From Novilysobacter_A longmucuonensis (GTDB lineage Bacteria > Pseudomonadota > Gammaproteobacteria > Xanthomonadales > Xanthomonadaceae), in contig NZ_JBJMAW010000005.1 of the NCBI RefSeq assembly GCF_046600735.1, positions 62,001-126,000 of the forward strand: a DNA stretch of 64,000 nt, written 5' to 3'. Position numbers and translations under genes: made by a program. Every line of letters begins with the position of its first letter. Positions within the stretch are counted from its first letter, which is position 1. Below are positions 1 through 8,348 of this stretch, in pieces. The notes beneath the pieces are model-generated. The model had not been told where the DNA came from. It was given only the letters and a program-made list of their open reading frames with translations, and did no database searches.

Positions 1-47
1 CAGACGCTGCCGGCGCGTGGCGCAGCGCCTTAGTTGCGCAGGTTCGA

Positions 48-1574
48 TCAACCGCCGCCGCGCGGGCCGCGGCCACCGCGGGGCTTGCCCGAGGGTTTGC
101 CGCCTGGCTTTCCCGCCGGCTTGCCGCCGGGGCGAGGCCCGGGTTTACCCGAGCCGGGGGGGCGGGGGGCGCGCGGCTTGTCGCCGTAGGGGTTGAAGCT
201 GCCGGGATTGGCATGGTCGGAGGGGAAGCTCGGTGCGCCGGTGTGCTGACGCGCGCCGCGTTGTGCCTGGCCTTGCCCGCCGCCGGGACCGCGTTCGCTG
301 CGGCCCCGCGAAGCCGCAGCGCCAGCGCCACCCGGTCGCCCGCCGGGCTTCTTGCCGTAGGGCTTCTTCGGGCCTCGGCCGTCGGCATTGCGGTGACCGC
401 TCGGCCCGGTATCCACGCCCTCGGGCACGTACCAGGTGCGGAAGGCCGCCGGATTGCCCTCGGGCAGCGCGCGCGAGCCCTTGTCCTGGCGCTGCTTGAA
501 CGGCTTGTGCGCCTGCTTGGCTGCGGTCTCGCCGCTGACGGTGAGACCACCGTGCCGGTTGGGAGCGCCGCGCCCGCGGCCGCGATCTTCGCGGACGTTG
601 TCGAAGCGGCGCAGCTCGCGGCCTTCATCGGACGCGCTGTTGTGCCCGCTGACGTAGCCGGTGGTGCGATCGCCGGTGTTGGACAGGTTGATCGTCGATT
701 TGGCGGCCTTGCGCTGGCCGATCACCGGCTGCAGCGTCAGCGCCGACGGCGCAGCGTCTTCCAGGCCGAGATCCAGGCGCAGCTTCTCGACCCTGTCGGT
801 CGGCAGCTCCTGCGACTGGCCGCGCAACAGCTCGCGCGGCAGGTCGACCGCGCCGTAGCGGATGCGCTTGAGCCGACTGACCTGGCAACCCTGCGACTCC
901 CACAGCCGGCGGACCTCGCGGTTGCGGCCTTCCTTGAGCAGCACGCGGAACCAGTCGTGTGAGTCGCTGCCGCCGATCTGCTCGATCTCGTCGAACTTCG
1001 CCTGACCGTCCTCCAGCGCGACGCCGCGGCGCAGCCGCTCGACCAGGTCCTCGGCGACCTTGTCCTGGCCTTCCGGTGCACGCACGCGGCAGACGTACTC
1101 ACGCTCGACCTCGAAGGACGGGTGCATCAGCGCGTTGGCCAGCTCACCGTCGGTGGTCAGCAGCAGCAGGCCGCTGGTGTTGATGTCGAGCCGGCCGATC
1201 GCGACCCAGCGCGCGCCCTTGAGTGCGGGCAGCGCCTCGAAGATGGTCGGCCGGCCCTCGGGGTCCTCGCGCGTGGTGACCTCGCCTTCGGGCTTGTTGT
1301 ACATCAGCACGCGGGCCGGTTCGGTCAGCGCGCTGGCGACGAACTGGCGGCCGTCGAGCTCGATGCGGTCGCCGCTGCCGATGCTCATGCCGGTCTGCGC
1401 GACCTCGCCGTTGACCTTGACCAGGCCATCGGCGATGCGCTGCTCGAGCGCGCGGCGCGAGCCGAGCCCGGCCTGTGCGAGCACTTTGTGCAGGCGTTCC
1501 TGTGAGCGCGGCGCATCGGGTGTCGCTTCGGTGCCGCGCTTCAGCGTGAGCTTGCGGCTTTTTTCTTCAGTCAT
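48..1574 (-). CDS. rluB: 23S rRNA pseudouridine synthase RluB with long basic tail
   Basis: Predicted to make the 23S rRNA pseudouridine at the position modified by E. coli RluB (RsuA/RluB/RluE/RluF family). An N-terminal S4 RNA-binding domain spans roughly residues 25-85. The catalytic domain follows, with the family motif GRLDINTSGLLLLTTDGELA holding the catalytic Asp. The enzyme part ends near residue 270. The remaining ~235 residues are low-complexity and rich in Gly, Arg, Lys and Pro, making the 508-aa protein far longer than E. coli RluB (about 290 aa); long basic tails occur in xanthomonad homologues. The ATG overlaps the scpB stop by 4 bp, so the two are probably translationally coupled in a scpA-scpB-rluB unit. 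Family assignment is firm; the exact target base is inferred. Confidence 0.93.
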   Translation of the reverse strand: MTEEKSRKLTLKRGTEATPDAPRSQERLHKVLAQAGLGSRRALEQRIADGLVKVNGEVAQTGMSIGSGDRIELDGRQFVASALTEPARVLMYNKPEGEVTTREDPEGRPTIFEALPALKGARWVAIGRLDINTSGLLLLTTDGELANALMHPSFEVEREYVCRVRAPEGQDKVAEDLVERLRRGVALEDGQAKFDEIEQIGGSDSHDWFRVLLKEGRNREVRRLWESQGCQVSRLKRIRYGAVDLPRELLRGQSQELPTDRVEKLRLDLGLEDAAPSALTLQPVIGQRKAAKSTINLSNTGDRTTGYVSGHNSASDEGRELRRFDNVREDRGRGRGAPNRHGGLTVSGETAAKQAHKPFKQRQDKGSRALPEGNPAAFRTWYVPEGVDTGPSGHRNADGRGPKKPYGKKPGGRPGGAGAAASRGRSERGPGGGQGQAQRGARQHTGAPSFPSDHANPGSFNPYGDKPRAPRPPGSGKPGPRPGGKPAGKPGGKPSGKPRGGRGPRGGG

Positions 1575-2476
1575 TGCTGTCGCTCCGACGAGGCCGGTTC
1601 GGCGTCGTCCTCTTCATTTGGATGGGTGTGGCCGGTGGGCCGGGTGTTCGTGGTGGTGTCCTGGTCGACCACGTCGGTCGTGATTTGGACCGCATCGGTC
1701 ATTGTTTCGATTGCGCTATCGGTCGTATCGACCACATCGGCCGCTGCTTCGACCACTTCGGCGCCGGGTTGGGGATCATCCGGATCTGCGTGGGTTGCAT
1801 CCGCCGCACCGGCCTGGTCGGTTGCGGCGTTGTTGTCATCGCCATTGGAATCCGCGCTTTCGGCATCGGCGCCACTGCCGATACCCCCGGCCGCGATCGC
1901 CTGGTCGCCGGCGGGCGCGCCGTCGAACTGGAACTGCGGCTCCAGCTCGCCCAGTTCCTTGAGCTCCGACAGCGGGGGCAGCTCGTCGAGCCGCTTCAGG
2001 CCGAAGTAGTCGAGGAAGGTCCTGGTGGTGCCGAACAACGCCGGCTTGCCCGGGACGTCGCGATGGCCGACGACGCGGATCCACTCGCGCTCCTCCAGCG
2101 AACGGATGATGTTGCTGCTGACCGCCACGCCGCGGACCTGCTCGATCTCGCCGCGGGTGATCGGCTGGCGGTAGGCGATCAGCGCCAGGGTTTCCAGGGT
2201 GGCACGGGTATAGCGGGTCTGCCGTTCGGTCCACAGCCGCGCGACCCAGGGATGCACGTCGGCCTGCACCTGGTAGCGGAAGCCCGACGCCAGTTCGACC
2301 AGTTCGACCCCGCGCCCGTCACAGCCTTCGCGCAGGGTCTGCAGCGCGAGCTCGACGCTGTCGGCCGGCGCCGGCTGGTCCTCCGGAAACAATGCGTGCA
2401 GCTGCGCCAGCGTCAACGGCTGGTTGGCCGCGAGCAGCGCGGCTTCGACGATGCGGGTAATCAGGGTCTGGTCCAT
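1571..2476 (-). CDS. scpB: SMC-associated segregation and condensation protein ScpB
   Basis: Kleisin-associated winged-helix protein of the SMC-ScpAB condensin. The conserved core runs from the start to about residue 185, with the ScpB signature around ETLALIAYRQPITRGEIEQV. I chose the ATG at 2476 (MDQTLITRIVEA), where family homology begins; a longer reading to 2560 would run into a repeat. The C-terminal ~110 residues form an acidic, Asp/Thr/Ala-rich, probably disordered tail not present in short ScpB proteins. Its stop overlaps the rluB start by 4 bp. scpA lies upstream on the same strand, but a 274-bp palindromic repeat region separates them. smc itself is 8.5 kb away on the other strand. 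Confidence 0.93.
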   Translation of the reverse strand: MDQTLITRIVEAALLAANQPLTLAQLHALFPEDQPAPADSVELALQTLREGCDGRGVELVELASGFRYQVQADVHPWVARLWTERQTRYTRATLETLALIAYRQPITRGEIEQVRGVAVSSNIIRSLEEREWIRVVGHRDVPGKPALFGTTRTFLDYFGLKRLDELPPLSELKELGELEPQFQFDGAPAGDQAIAAGGIGSGADAESADSNGDDNNAATDQAGAADATHADPDDPQPGAEVVEAAADVVDTTDSAIETMTDAVQITTDVVDQDTTTNTRPTGHTHPNEEDDAEPASSERQQ

Positions 2477-2750
2477 GGGTTGGGCTGGTTGCGAATCGGT
2501 GGTGGGTGCTTCAAGAGCCTTTTGGTCCGCAAAGGACGCGAAAGGCGCAAAAGAAAGCAAAAAATCTTTGTCGTGCTGAGCGGTTGGCTGGCATCCCGCG
2601 GAGGCGGGGGGATCGGTTTGTGCCGTGGCGGAATCGATTCTTCGCCGCGTTTCGAGCCGGCGCGAGACTCATCCGGCGGACAACACTATTTGTCTCGTCT
2701 TTCGCTTTCCTTTTGCGCTTTTTGCGTCCTTTGCGGACCACCCCCGCCGT
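2477..2750. repeat. Long-armed inverted repeat (family F), copy 1, between scpA and scpB
   Basis: This 274-bp gap between scpA and scpB has no credible gene. Its arms at about 2524-2562 and 2697-2740 are near-complements: GTCCGCAAAGGACGC then runs of CGCAAAAG and AAAGCG on the left, and the reverse complement on the right. A GC-rich, unrelated centre of ~130 bp separates them. The same arms recur after smc (14801-15104). The transcript could fold into a long hairpin between the two cistrons. Confidence 0.8.
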
Positions 2751-3722
2751 TCACGCGGGCGCATCGTCATTGGCCGCGTCCTCGTCGAACTCGCTGGTGA
2801 GCTCGACCTGCGTGGCGGCCTCGCCGAGGGCGAGCGACTTGACGTAGATCGGCGCGAGCGCCTGACGCGGATCATGGTCCGCATCGGAGGGGTGCTCCTG
2901 CACGATCTCGACCAGTTGCTCCTTGGCCAGGGTGAGCAGGCCCAGGAAGGTCACCACCACGCCGAGCTTGCCTTCCTCGGCGGTGAACAGCGACTCGAAC
3001 CGGTAGAACGCGCCGTCGCTCATGCGCTCGAGCAACTCGCCCATGCGCTGGCGCACGCTCAGCGCATCGCGCTTGATCGCATGCTGGGTGTAGAGCTCGG
3101 CGCGCTTGAACACGTCGTGCAGCGCCAGCAGCATCTCGCGCAGGTCCACCGGCGGCGGCAGCTTGACCGTGGCGCGGTCGGGCACGTACGCCTGCGCCGG
3201 GACGGTGTCGCGGTCCTGGCGGGGCAGGGTGTCGAGGTCCGCGGCGGCCTTCTTGAAACGCTCGTACTCCTGCAGGCGGCGGACCAGTTCGGCGCGCGGG
3301 TCGTCCTCGATGCCTTCCTCGGTGACCGCGCGCGGCAGCAGCATGCGCGATTTGATCTCGGCCAGGATCGCGGCCATCACCAAGTAATCGGCGGCGAGCT
3401 CGAAACGCATCTCGTGCATCGCCTGGATGTAGTCGACGTATTGCCGGGTGATCTCGGCCACCGGGATGTCGAGAATCTCCAGGTTCTGCCGGCGGATCAG
3501 GTACAGCAACAGGTCGAGCGGGCCTTCGAATGCATCGAGTATCACCTCCAGCGCATCCGGCGGGATGTACAGGTCCTGCGGGATCTGCAGCACCGGCTGG
3601 CCGTGCACCATCGCCAGCCGCATTTCCTGCTGCTGCGGCGACAGCGGGTTGAGGCCGGCCGGCGTGGGGTGGTCCCCGGTCACTTTGTGCTCGGTCGCGT
3701 CGGGCGCGAGTTCGTTGGTCAT
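2751..3722 (-). CDS. scpA: Segregation and condensation protein ScpA (kleisin)
   Basis: Kleisin subunit that bridges the SMC heads in bacterial condensin. The typical N-terminal signature FEGPLDLLLYLIRRQNLEILDIPVAEIT is present (given here only as the family hallmark, around residues 65-95), followed by ALEAALEI-like helices including ADYLVMAAILAEIKSRMLLP. The C-terminal winged-helix part contains VVTFLGLLTLAKEQLVEIVQ. I set the start at ATG 3722 (MTNELAPD). The open frame extends upstream to 3980, but that part is Pro/Arg-rich and unlike the family. The 323-aa product is slightly longer than Bacillus ScpA because of extra N-terminal residues. First gene of scpA-scpB-rluB. Confidence 0.93.
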   Translation of the reverse strand: MTNELAPDATEHKVTGDHPTPAGLNPLSPQQQEMRLAMVHGQPVLQIPQDLYIPPDALEVILDAFEGPLDLLLYLIRRQNLEILDIPVAEITRQYVDYIQAMHEMRFELAADYLVMAAILAEIKSRMLLPRAVTEEGIEDDPRAELVRRLQEYERFKKAAADLDTLPRQDRDTVPAQAYVPDRATVKLPPPVDLREMLLALHDVFKRAELYTQHAIKRDALSVRQRMGELLERMSDGAFYRFESLFTAEEGKLGVVVTFLGLLTLAKEQLVEIVQEHPSDADHDPRQALAPIYVKSLALGEAATQVELTSEFDEDAANDDAPA

Positions 3723-4190
3723 GCGAGGCTGGCCCCTCCGGGGGCCATGCAGGTCCGGCCCCGACCGGGCCGCAGGCACTGCTGCTGCTGCAAAGGTGCA
3801 GGCGGCCGGATGCGGCCACTGCGGGTAAACGACTGCGGGTGCAACGAATTGCGAAAAGTCGTGCCCGGCCCGCCTGCCTGCACGAATGGCCCCGACTTGC
3901 GCGCCACGCAGGACGTGACGGCGAACGACGGAAGAAGGTTGCGGGCGCGGGGCCGGTGGGGTGCAGCGTCGCACTGGCACTGGGATGGAGTGCGGCGCGG
4001 AACGTGGCGGCGGTGTGGGGACCTGTCGCGACGGACCGACTGCGCCCGGCCATGGGCGTGACAGCTAGGGTACGGGGTCATCAAAGCCGTGTCCAGCCGG
4101 GGAGTTCATGCGCAAGGGAAGGACCCGGAGCGACGGTTCGGGTGCCCTACAATCGTTGCCCTGCATGACGACTCGGGAACCGGCAAACAC
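3723..4190. other. Divergent intergenic region, scpA / yciI-like
   Basis: 468 bp between divergent genes. Open frames here are short and lack family resemblance, so I read it as regulatory. On the plus strand TACAAT at 4148-4153 lies 37 bp before the YciI ATG and is a plausible -10 element with no convincing -35. No repeat family of the window was found here. Confidence 0.5.
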
Positions 4191-4490
4191 ATGTGGTACG
4201 CAATAGAAGGTTACGACGGCGCCGAAGTACTGGCCAAGCGGCTTGCGACCAGGACCGAGCACCTGGCCCGCCTGACCGCCCTGCGCGACCAGGGCCGGTT
4301 GCTGCTGGCCGGCCCGTGTCCGGCGATCGACGCCGAAGACCCCGGCCCGGCCGGTTTCAGCGGCAGCCTGGTCGTGGCCGAGTTCGATTCGCTTGAGGCC
4401 GCCCGCGCCTGGGCCGATGCCGACCCCTACGTGGCCGCCGGCGTGTATGCCCGCGTCGAGGTGCGGCCGTTCAAGCCGGTGCTGCCATGA
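4191..4490 (+). CDS. YciI-family protein
   Basis: Small alpha/beta-barrel (dimeric ferredoxin-like fold) protein of the YciI/YCII family, 99 aa. Visible family features are the EHLARLTALRDQGRLLLAGP segment near the N-terminus, FSGSLVVAEF in the middle and DADPYVAAGVY near the C-terminus, with the conserved His (H24) and Asp. Its biochemical role is not established. The ATG at 4191 is chosen over the open extension to 4089 because homology starts at MWYAIEG. The stop overlaps the bolA start (ATGA at 4487-4490), so the pair is probably co-translated, a common arrangement in related bacteria. Confidence 0.88.
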   Translation: MWYAIEGYDGAEVLAKRLATRTEHLARLTALRDQGRLLLAGPCPAIDAEDPGPAGFSGSLVVAEFDSLEAARAWADADPYVAAGVYARVEVRPFKPVLP

Positions 4491-4810
4491 GCGAGTCGCC
4501 GATGCCTGGTGCCCCGATCGTAGGCGCGTTGCCGCGCGAGCAGCGCGTGCCCGCGATCCGCGCCGCGCTCGAAGCGGCGCTGAAGCCGCAGGCGCTGGAG
4601 ATCGAAGACGAAAGCCATCGCCACGCCGGTCACGCCGGCGCCCGCGACGGCCGCGGGCATTTCCGCGTGGACGTGATCAGCGATGCCTTCAGCGGTCTCA
4701 ACCCGATCGCGCGCCACCGCGCGGTGTACGCCGCCGTCGGCGAGCTGATGAATACCGACATCCACGCCTTGTCGATTCGCGCCCGCACGCCGCAGGAAGC
4801 AGAGGCCTGA
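4487..4810 (+). CDS. bolA: BolA-family protein
   Basis: 107-aa BolA/IbaG-family protein, a class II KH-like fold that partners with monothiol glutaredoxins to bind or deliver [2Fe-2S] clusters and, in E. coli, influences morphology genes. The conserved stretch is visible from FRVDVISDAFSGLNPIARHR (about residues 60-79), including the invariant His of the RHR motif, to the helix AVYAAVGELMNTDIHALSIR. An upstream His (HRHAGHAG, around residues 45-52) is in position to be a cluster ligand. Overlaps the yciI-like gene by 4 bp and converges with eda 44 bp downstream. Confidence 0.9.
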   Translation: MSESPMPGAPIVGALPREQRVPAIRAALEAALKPQALEIEDESHRHAGHAGARDGRGHFRVDVISDAFSGLNPIARHRAVYAAVGELMNTDIHALSIRARTPQEAEA

Positions 4811-4854
4811 GCCGACTGCTGCAGCGGCAATCGGCACCCGCGCCGGGCCTCGGC

Positions 4855-5505
4855 TCAGCTTCCGTCCCGTGCCGCAGCCAACGCCTCTGCCGCCCGCCTC
4901 GCGACATCACGCACGGCGGCAAAATCGCCCGCCGCGAGCCATTCGTCACGGACCAGCCACGAGCCACCCACGCACAACACGTTGGGCTGCGCGAGGTAGT
5001 CGGGCAGTTGCGCTTCCACTATCCCGCCGGTGGGGCACAAGCCGACAGCGGGCAAGGGGCCGCGCAGGGCCTTGACCATCGCCGCGCCGCCCAGCGGCTC
5101 GGCCGGGAACAGCTTGACCGCGTCGAAGCCGCGCGCAGCCAGGGCGAGGATCTCGCTGACGCTCGCCGCGCCCGGCACCACCGGCACCGCCGCGGCCATC
5201 AAAGCCTCGGCCAGGACGGGCGGCGTGCCGGGAGTGACGACGAACTGGGCGCCGGCGTCCTGCGCAGCCTGCAACTGGCCTGCGTCCAGCACGGTGCCGG
5301 CGCCCACGCTCATGCCGGGGACCTCGCGGCGGATCGCGGCGATGGCGTCTAGCGCCGCGTCCGAACGCAACGTCACCTCGATTGCGCCCAGTCCGCCCTC
5401 GATGAGTGCGCGCGCGATACGCACGGCGCTGTCGGCATCGCGCACTGTGACCACCGGCATCACCCCGGCCCGGTACAGCAACGCGGCGGCGGCCGAGCGA
5501 GTCAT
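4855..5505 (-). CDS. eda: 2-keto-3-deoxy-6-phosphogluconate aldolase
   Basis: Class I aldolase cleaving KDPG to pyruvate and glyceraldehyde-3-phosphate, the last Entner-Doudoroff step. At 216 aa it has the usual length. The catalytic Glu is in GAIEVTLRS (E43) and the Schiff-base Lys in DAVKLFPAE (K131). Phosphate-binding Gly segments GAGTVL and VTPGTPP are present. The start codon overlaps the edd stop by 4 bp, indicating coupling. Terminal gene of the minus-strand zwf-glk-pgl-edd-eda unit. Confidence 0.96.
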   Translation of the reverse strand: MTRSAAAALLYRAGVMPVVTVRDADSAVRIARALIEGGLGAIEVTLRSDAALDAIAAIRREVPGMSVGAGTVLDAGQLQAAQDAGAQFVVTPGTPPVLAEALMAAAVPVVPGAASVSEILALAARGFDAVKLFPAEPLGGAAMVKALRGPLPAVGLCPTGGIVEAQLPDYLAQPNVLCVGGSWLVRDEWLAAGDFAAVRDVARRAAEALAAARDGS

Positions 5506-7367
5506 TCGCCGCCCTCGTTGAGCACGTTGGCCACCAGTTCGCCGGTGGAAAACGGGGCGACGCTGATCGACAGCGCACCCTCGTCGGCCGGCGTGGCGTT
5601 GGCCCGGTTGTGCGCAAACAGGCCGCGTCCGAGGTCGACTCCACCTTCGCTGCGCGGCTTGGCGGGCTCACGGCCGGCCAGTTCCTCGTCGCTTACTTGC
5701 GCCACCAGCACCGCGGCATCGAGATCGAGCAGCAGCATGTCGCCGTCGCGCACCCGCGCGATCGGACCGCCGTCGACCGCCTCCGGGATGACATGGATGG
5801 CAGAGGGCACCTTGCCCGAGGCCCCCGACAGGCGGCCGTCGGTCACCAGCGCGACCCGGCGACCGGCGTTGAGCATGACCCCCAGCAGCGGCATCAGGCT
5901 GTGCTGTTCGGGCATGCCGTTGGCGCGCGGCCCCTGGAATCGCACCACCGCGATGAAATCCCGCGGCAGCGCGTCCTGCTCGTGCAGCAGCTTGAGCACG
6001 CGCGCGTCATCGACCACCACCGCGGGTGCCTCGATGCGGCGATGCTCGGGCTTGACCGCCGAGGGCTTGCCCAGTGAGCGGCCCAGGTTGCCCTGCAGCA
6101 GTGCGATACCGCCGTGGGGATCGAAAGCGTCGCTGAGCGGGCGCAGGATCTCGGACGCGCGACTGGTGGTCGGTACCGGATCGAACACCAGTGCATCACC
6201 GTCCAGCCGCGGCTCGTCGCAGTAGGCCCGCATGCCGCCGGGCACGATGGTCTCGATGTCGTCGTGCATCAGGCCGCCGCCGAGCAGCTCGCGGAACACG
6301 AACGCGGTGCCTCCGGCCGCGGCGAACTGGTTCACGTCGGCATCGCCGTTGGGGTAGATGCGCGACAGCAGCGGTACCACGCGCGCGATCGCGTCGAAGT
6401 CCTCCCAGGTCACCTGCAGGCCGGCGGCACGCGCCACCGCGACGAAGTGGATGGTGTGGTTGGTCGAACCGCCGGTGGCGAGCAGCGCGACGATCGCGTT
6501 GACGATCGCGCGCTCGTCGAGCAGGCGCCCGATCGGGCGGTAGTCCTCGCCCTGGGTGGTGATGCATGCGGCGCGGCGCACCGCTTCGCGGGTGAATGCA
6601 GCGCGCAGCGGATTGCCGGGATTGACGAAGGAAGAGCCGGGCAGTTGCAGGCCCATGGCCTCCAGCAGCACCTGGTTGGAGTTGGCGGTGCCGTAGAACG
6701 TGCAGGTGCCGGGCGCGTGATACGAGGCCGACTCGGCCTCCAGCAGGTCCTCCACGCTCGCCTCGCCGCTGGCGTAGCGCTCGCGCACCACCACCTTGGC
6801 CCGGTTCGACAGGCCCGACGGCATCGGCCCGCCGGGCACGAACACCGTCGGCAGATGGCCGAAGGCGAGCGCGCCGATCAGCAGCCCCGGCACGATCTTG
6901 TCGCAGATACCCAGGCACAGCGTCGCGTCGAACATGTCGTGGCACAAGGCAATGGCAGTGGCCTGCGCGATCACGTCGCGCGAGAACAGCGACAGCTCCA
7001 TGCCGGTGCGGCCCTGGGTGACGCCGTCGCACATCGCCGGCACGCCGCCGGCGACCTGAGCGGTCGCGCCGACCGCGCGCGCGCTGGCCTTGATGAAGTC
7101 GGGATAGGGGCCGTAGGGCGCGTGCGCCGACAGCATGTCGTTGTAGCTGGTGACGATGCCCAGATTCGGCGCGCGGCCTGCCTTGAGCGCGGGCTTGTCC
7201 TCCTCGCTGCCGGCAAAACCATGGGCCAGGTTGCCGCAATTTAGGGCGAACCGGTGGGGCGTCGCCAGACGTGCGGCATCGATGCGGGCGAGGTAGTCCG
7301 CGCGGGTGGCGCGGCTGCGCTCGCGGATGCGGTCGGTGACTTCGACGATGCAGGGATGCAGACTCAT
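5502..7367 (-). CDS. edd: 6-phosphogluconate dehydratase
   Basis: Iron-sulfur dehydratase of the IlvD/Edd family converting 6-phosphogluconate to KDPG. The 621-aa length is typical. Cluster-binding cysteines are visible in CDGVTQGRTGME and CLGICDKIVPG. Other family motifs are ATGGSTNHTIH and the C-terminal GRLSGASGKVPSAIHV. The ATG at 7367 gives MSLHPCIVEVTDRI, as in homologues. pgl lies 193 bp upstream, across a palindromic element that could attenuate or stabilise the upstream message. Coupled to eda by a 4-bp overlap. Confidence 0.97.
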   Translation of the reverse strand: MSLHPCIVEVTDRIRERSRATRADYLARIDAARLATPHRFALNCGNLAHGFAGSEEDKPALKAGRAPNLGIVTSYNDMLSAHAPYGPYPDFIKASARAVGATAQVAGGVPAMCDGVTQGRTGMELSLFSRDVIAQATAIALCHDMFDATLCLGICDKIVPGLLIGALAFGHLPTVFVPGGPMPSGLSNRAKVVVRERYASGEASVEDLLEAESASYHAPGTCTFYGTANSNQVLLEAMGLQLPGSSFVNPGNPLRAAFTREAVRRAACITTQGEDYRPIGRLLDERAIVNAIVALLATGGSTNHTIHFVAVARAAGLQVTWEDFDAIARVVPLLSRIYPNGDADVNQFAAAGGTAFVFRELLGGGLMHDDIETIVPGGMRAYCDEPRLDGDALVFDPVPTTSRASEILRPLSDAFDPHGGIALLQGNLGRSLGKPSAVKPEHRRIEAPAVVVDDARVLKLLHEQDALPRDFIAVVRFQGPRANGMPEQHSLMPLLGVMLNAGRRVALVTDGRLSGASGKVPSAIHVIPEAVDGGPIARVRDGDMLLLDLDAAVLVAQVSDEELAGREPAKPRSEGGVDLGRGLFAHNRANATPADEGALSISVAPFSTGELVANVLNEGGE

Positions 7368-7394
7368 GGGAACCTCGACGAATGGTGCGTCTGG

Positions 7395-7492
7395 CTCCCT
7401 CCTTTGAAAAAGGAGGGTTGGGGAGGATTTGCTTCGGGCGCCGCGTCGGGGGCCAAAGCAAATCCGCCTTGATCCCCCTTTGTCAAAGGGGG
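7395..7492. repeat. Inverted repeat (family C), copy 1, between pgl and edd
   Basis: Two short palindromes facing each other: CCCTCCTTTGAAAAAGGAGGG at the left (AAA centre) and CCCCCTTTGTCAAAGGGGG at the right. The element has an overall inverted symmetry (GGAGGATTTGC against GCAAATCCGCC). Related copies occur at 23810-23851 and 36063-36174. Its place inside the ED operon suggests an mRNA-processing or attenuation role, but that is inference. Confidence 0.75.
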
Positions 7493-7560
7493 AAACAACC
7501 GAGGCGGTTGTCTCGTTCGAGCACTTATGCGCCCGTGGCCTACCTCGACAGCCGCGTCTG

Positions 7561-8325
7561 TCAGGGGCTCCAGTACACCTGCAGCGGCGCCGGGTCGTGA
7601 CTGCCGGCGGGCAGGTCGATCGCGGCCAGTACCGGCCATTTCGTCACGTCGCCACTGGCGAGTGCCTGCTCGAGCACCTCGCGTTTGCGCTCGCCCTGGA
7701 TCAGCAGCAGGCGCGACTGCGCGCGCGCCAGCCCGGCAGGGGTCAGGCTGATGCGCCGCAGCCATTGTTGCGCGCCCGCGCAGCCGCTGGCGTCGACCTC
7801 GACATAGGCCTGGCGGCTGGCCAGCGCGCGATCGAAATTGCGCATGTGCGGAAACAGCGACGCGGTATGACCGTCGGCACCCATGCCGAGCACGGCCACG
7901 CTGGCGACCTGCTGCCCATGCGCGTTGGCGCTCGCCACCGCATCCTCGATCGGCCGGCCCGGTTGCGTCATCGGCTCGAAACGGGCTTGCGCGGCATGCT
8001 GGGTCAGAAGATGCGTGCGCACCAAGCGTGCGTTGCTGTCGGGGTCGTCCGGCAACAGCCAGCGCTCGTCGACCAGGGCCACATCGACCCGGTTCCAGTC
8101 CAGCGGCGCCTTCGCCAGTGCGCGATACACCGGCGCCGGGGTGCCTCCACCGGACAGCAACAGGCGCGCGCGCGGACGCTGCTGCAGGTCGCGACGCAGC
8201 TCCGCGGCGATCGCCACCGCACTCGCCCAGGTCCACGCATCGGCGCTCGGAAACGCGTGCAGCACCGCGCGCGTGGGATCGAGCGAGTCCATGGCAACCG
8301 GATCGGGCGGCGGTGCGGCGGGCAT
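7561..8325 (-). CDS. pgl: 6-phosphogluconolactonase
   Basis: Hydrolyses 6-phosphogluconolactone made by Zwf to 6-phosphogluconate. It belongs to the NagB/SOL-type (DevB) family: LLSGGGTPAPVYRAL holds the sugar-phosphate loop, VDVALVDERWL is the family strand, and VLGMGADGHTASLFP is the hallmark motif. I use ATG 8325 (MPAAPPPDP), 23 bp after glk; an internal ATG at 8292 is equally possible, because no strong ribosome-binding site separates them. Length 254 aa. The frame stays open far upstream through glk in another frame, which is an artefact of high GC. Confidence 0.92.
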   Translation of the reverse strand: MPAAPPPDPVAMDSLDPTRAVLHAFPSADAWTWASAVAIAAELRRDLQQRPRARLLLSGGGTPAPVYRALAKAPLDWNRVDVALVDERWLLPDDPDSNARLVRTHLLTQHAAQARFEPMTQPGRPIEDAVASANAHGQQVASVAVLGMGADGHTASLFPHMRNFDRALASRQAYVEVDASGCAGAQQWLRRISLTPAGLARAQSRLLLIQGERKREVLEQALASGDVTKWPVLAAIDLPAGSHDPAPLQVYWSP

Positions 8326-8348
8326 TGTTCGAGTGTCGCATGCCGACC

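Noticed and set aside
1..47. Possible gene end at the left edge
   Set aside because: Only 47 bp beyond the rluB stop; no frame or structure can be assigned.
3723..3980. Extended N-terminus of ScpA
   Set aside because: The 86 extra codons are Pro/Ala/Arg-rich and unlike ScpA; the conserved start is at 3722.
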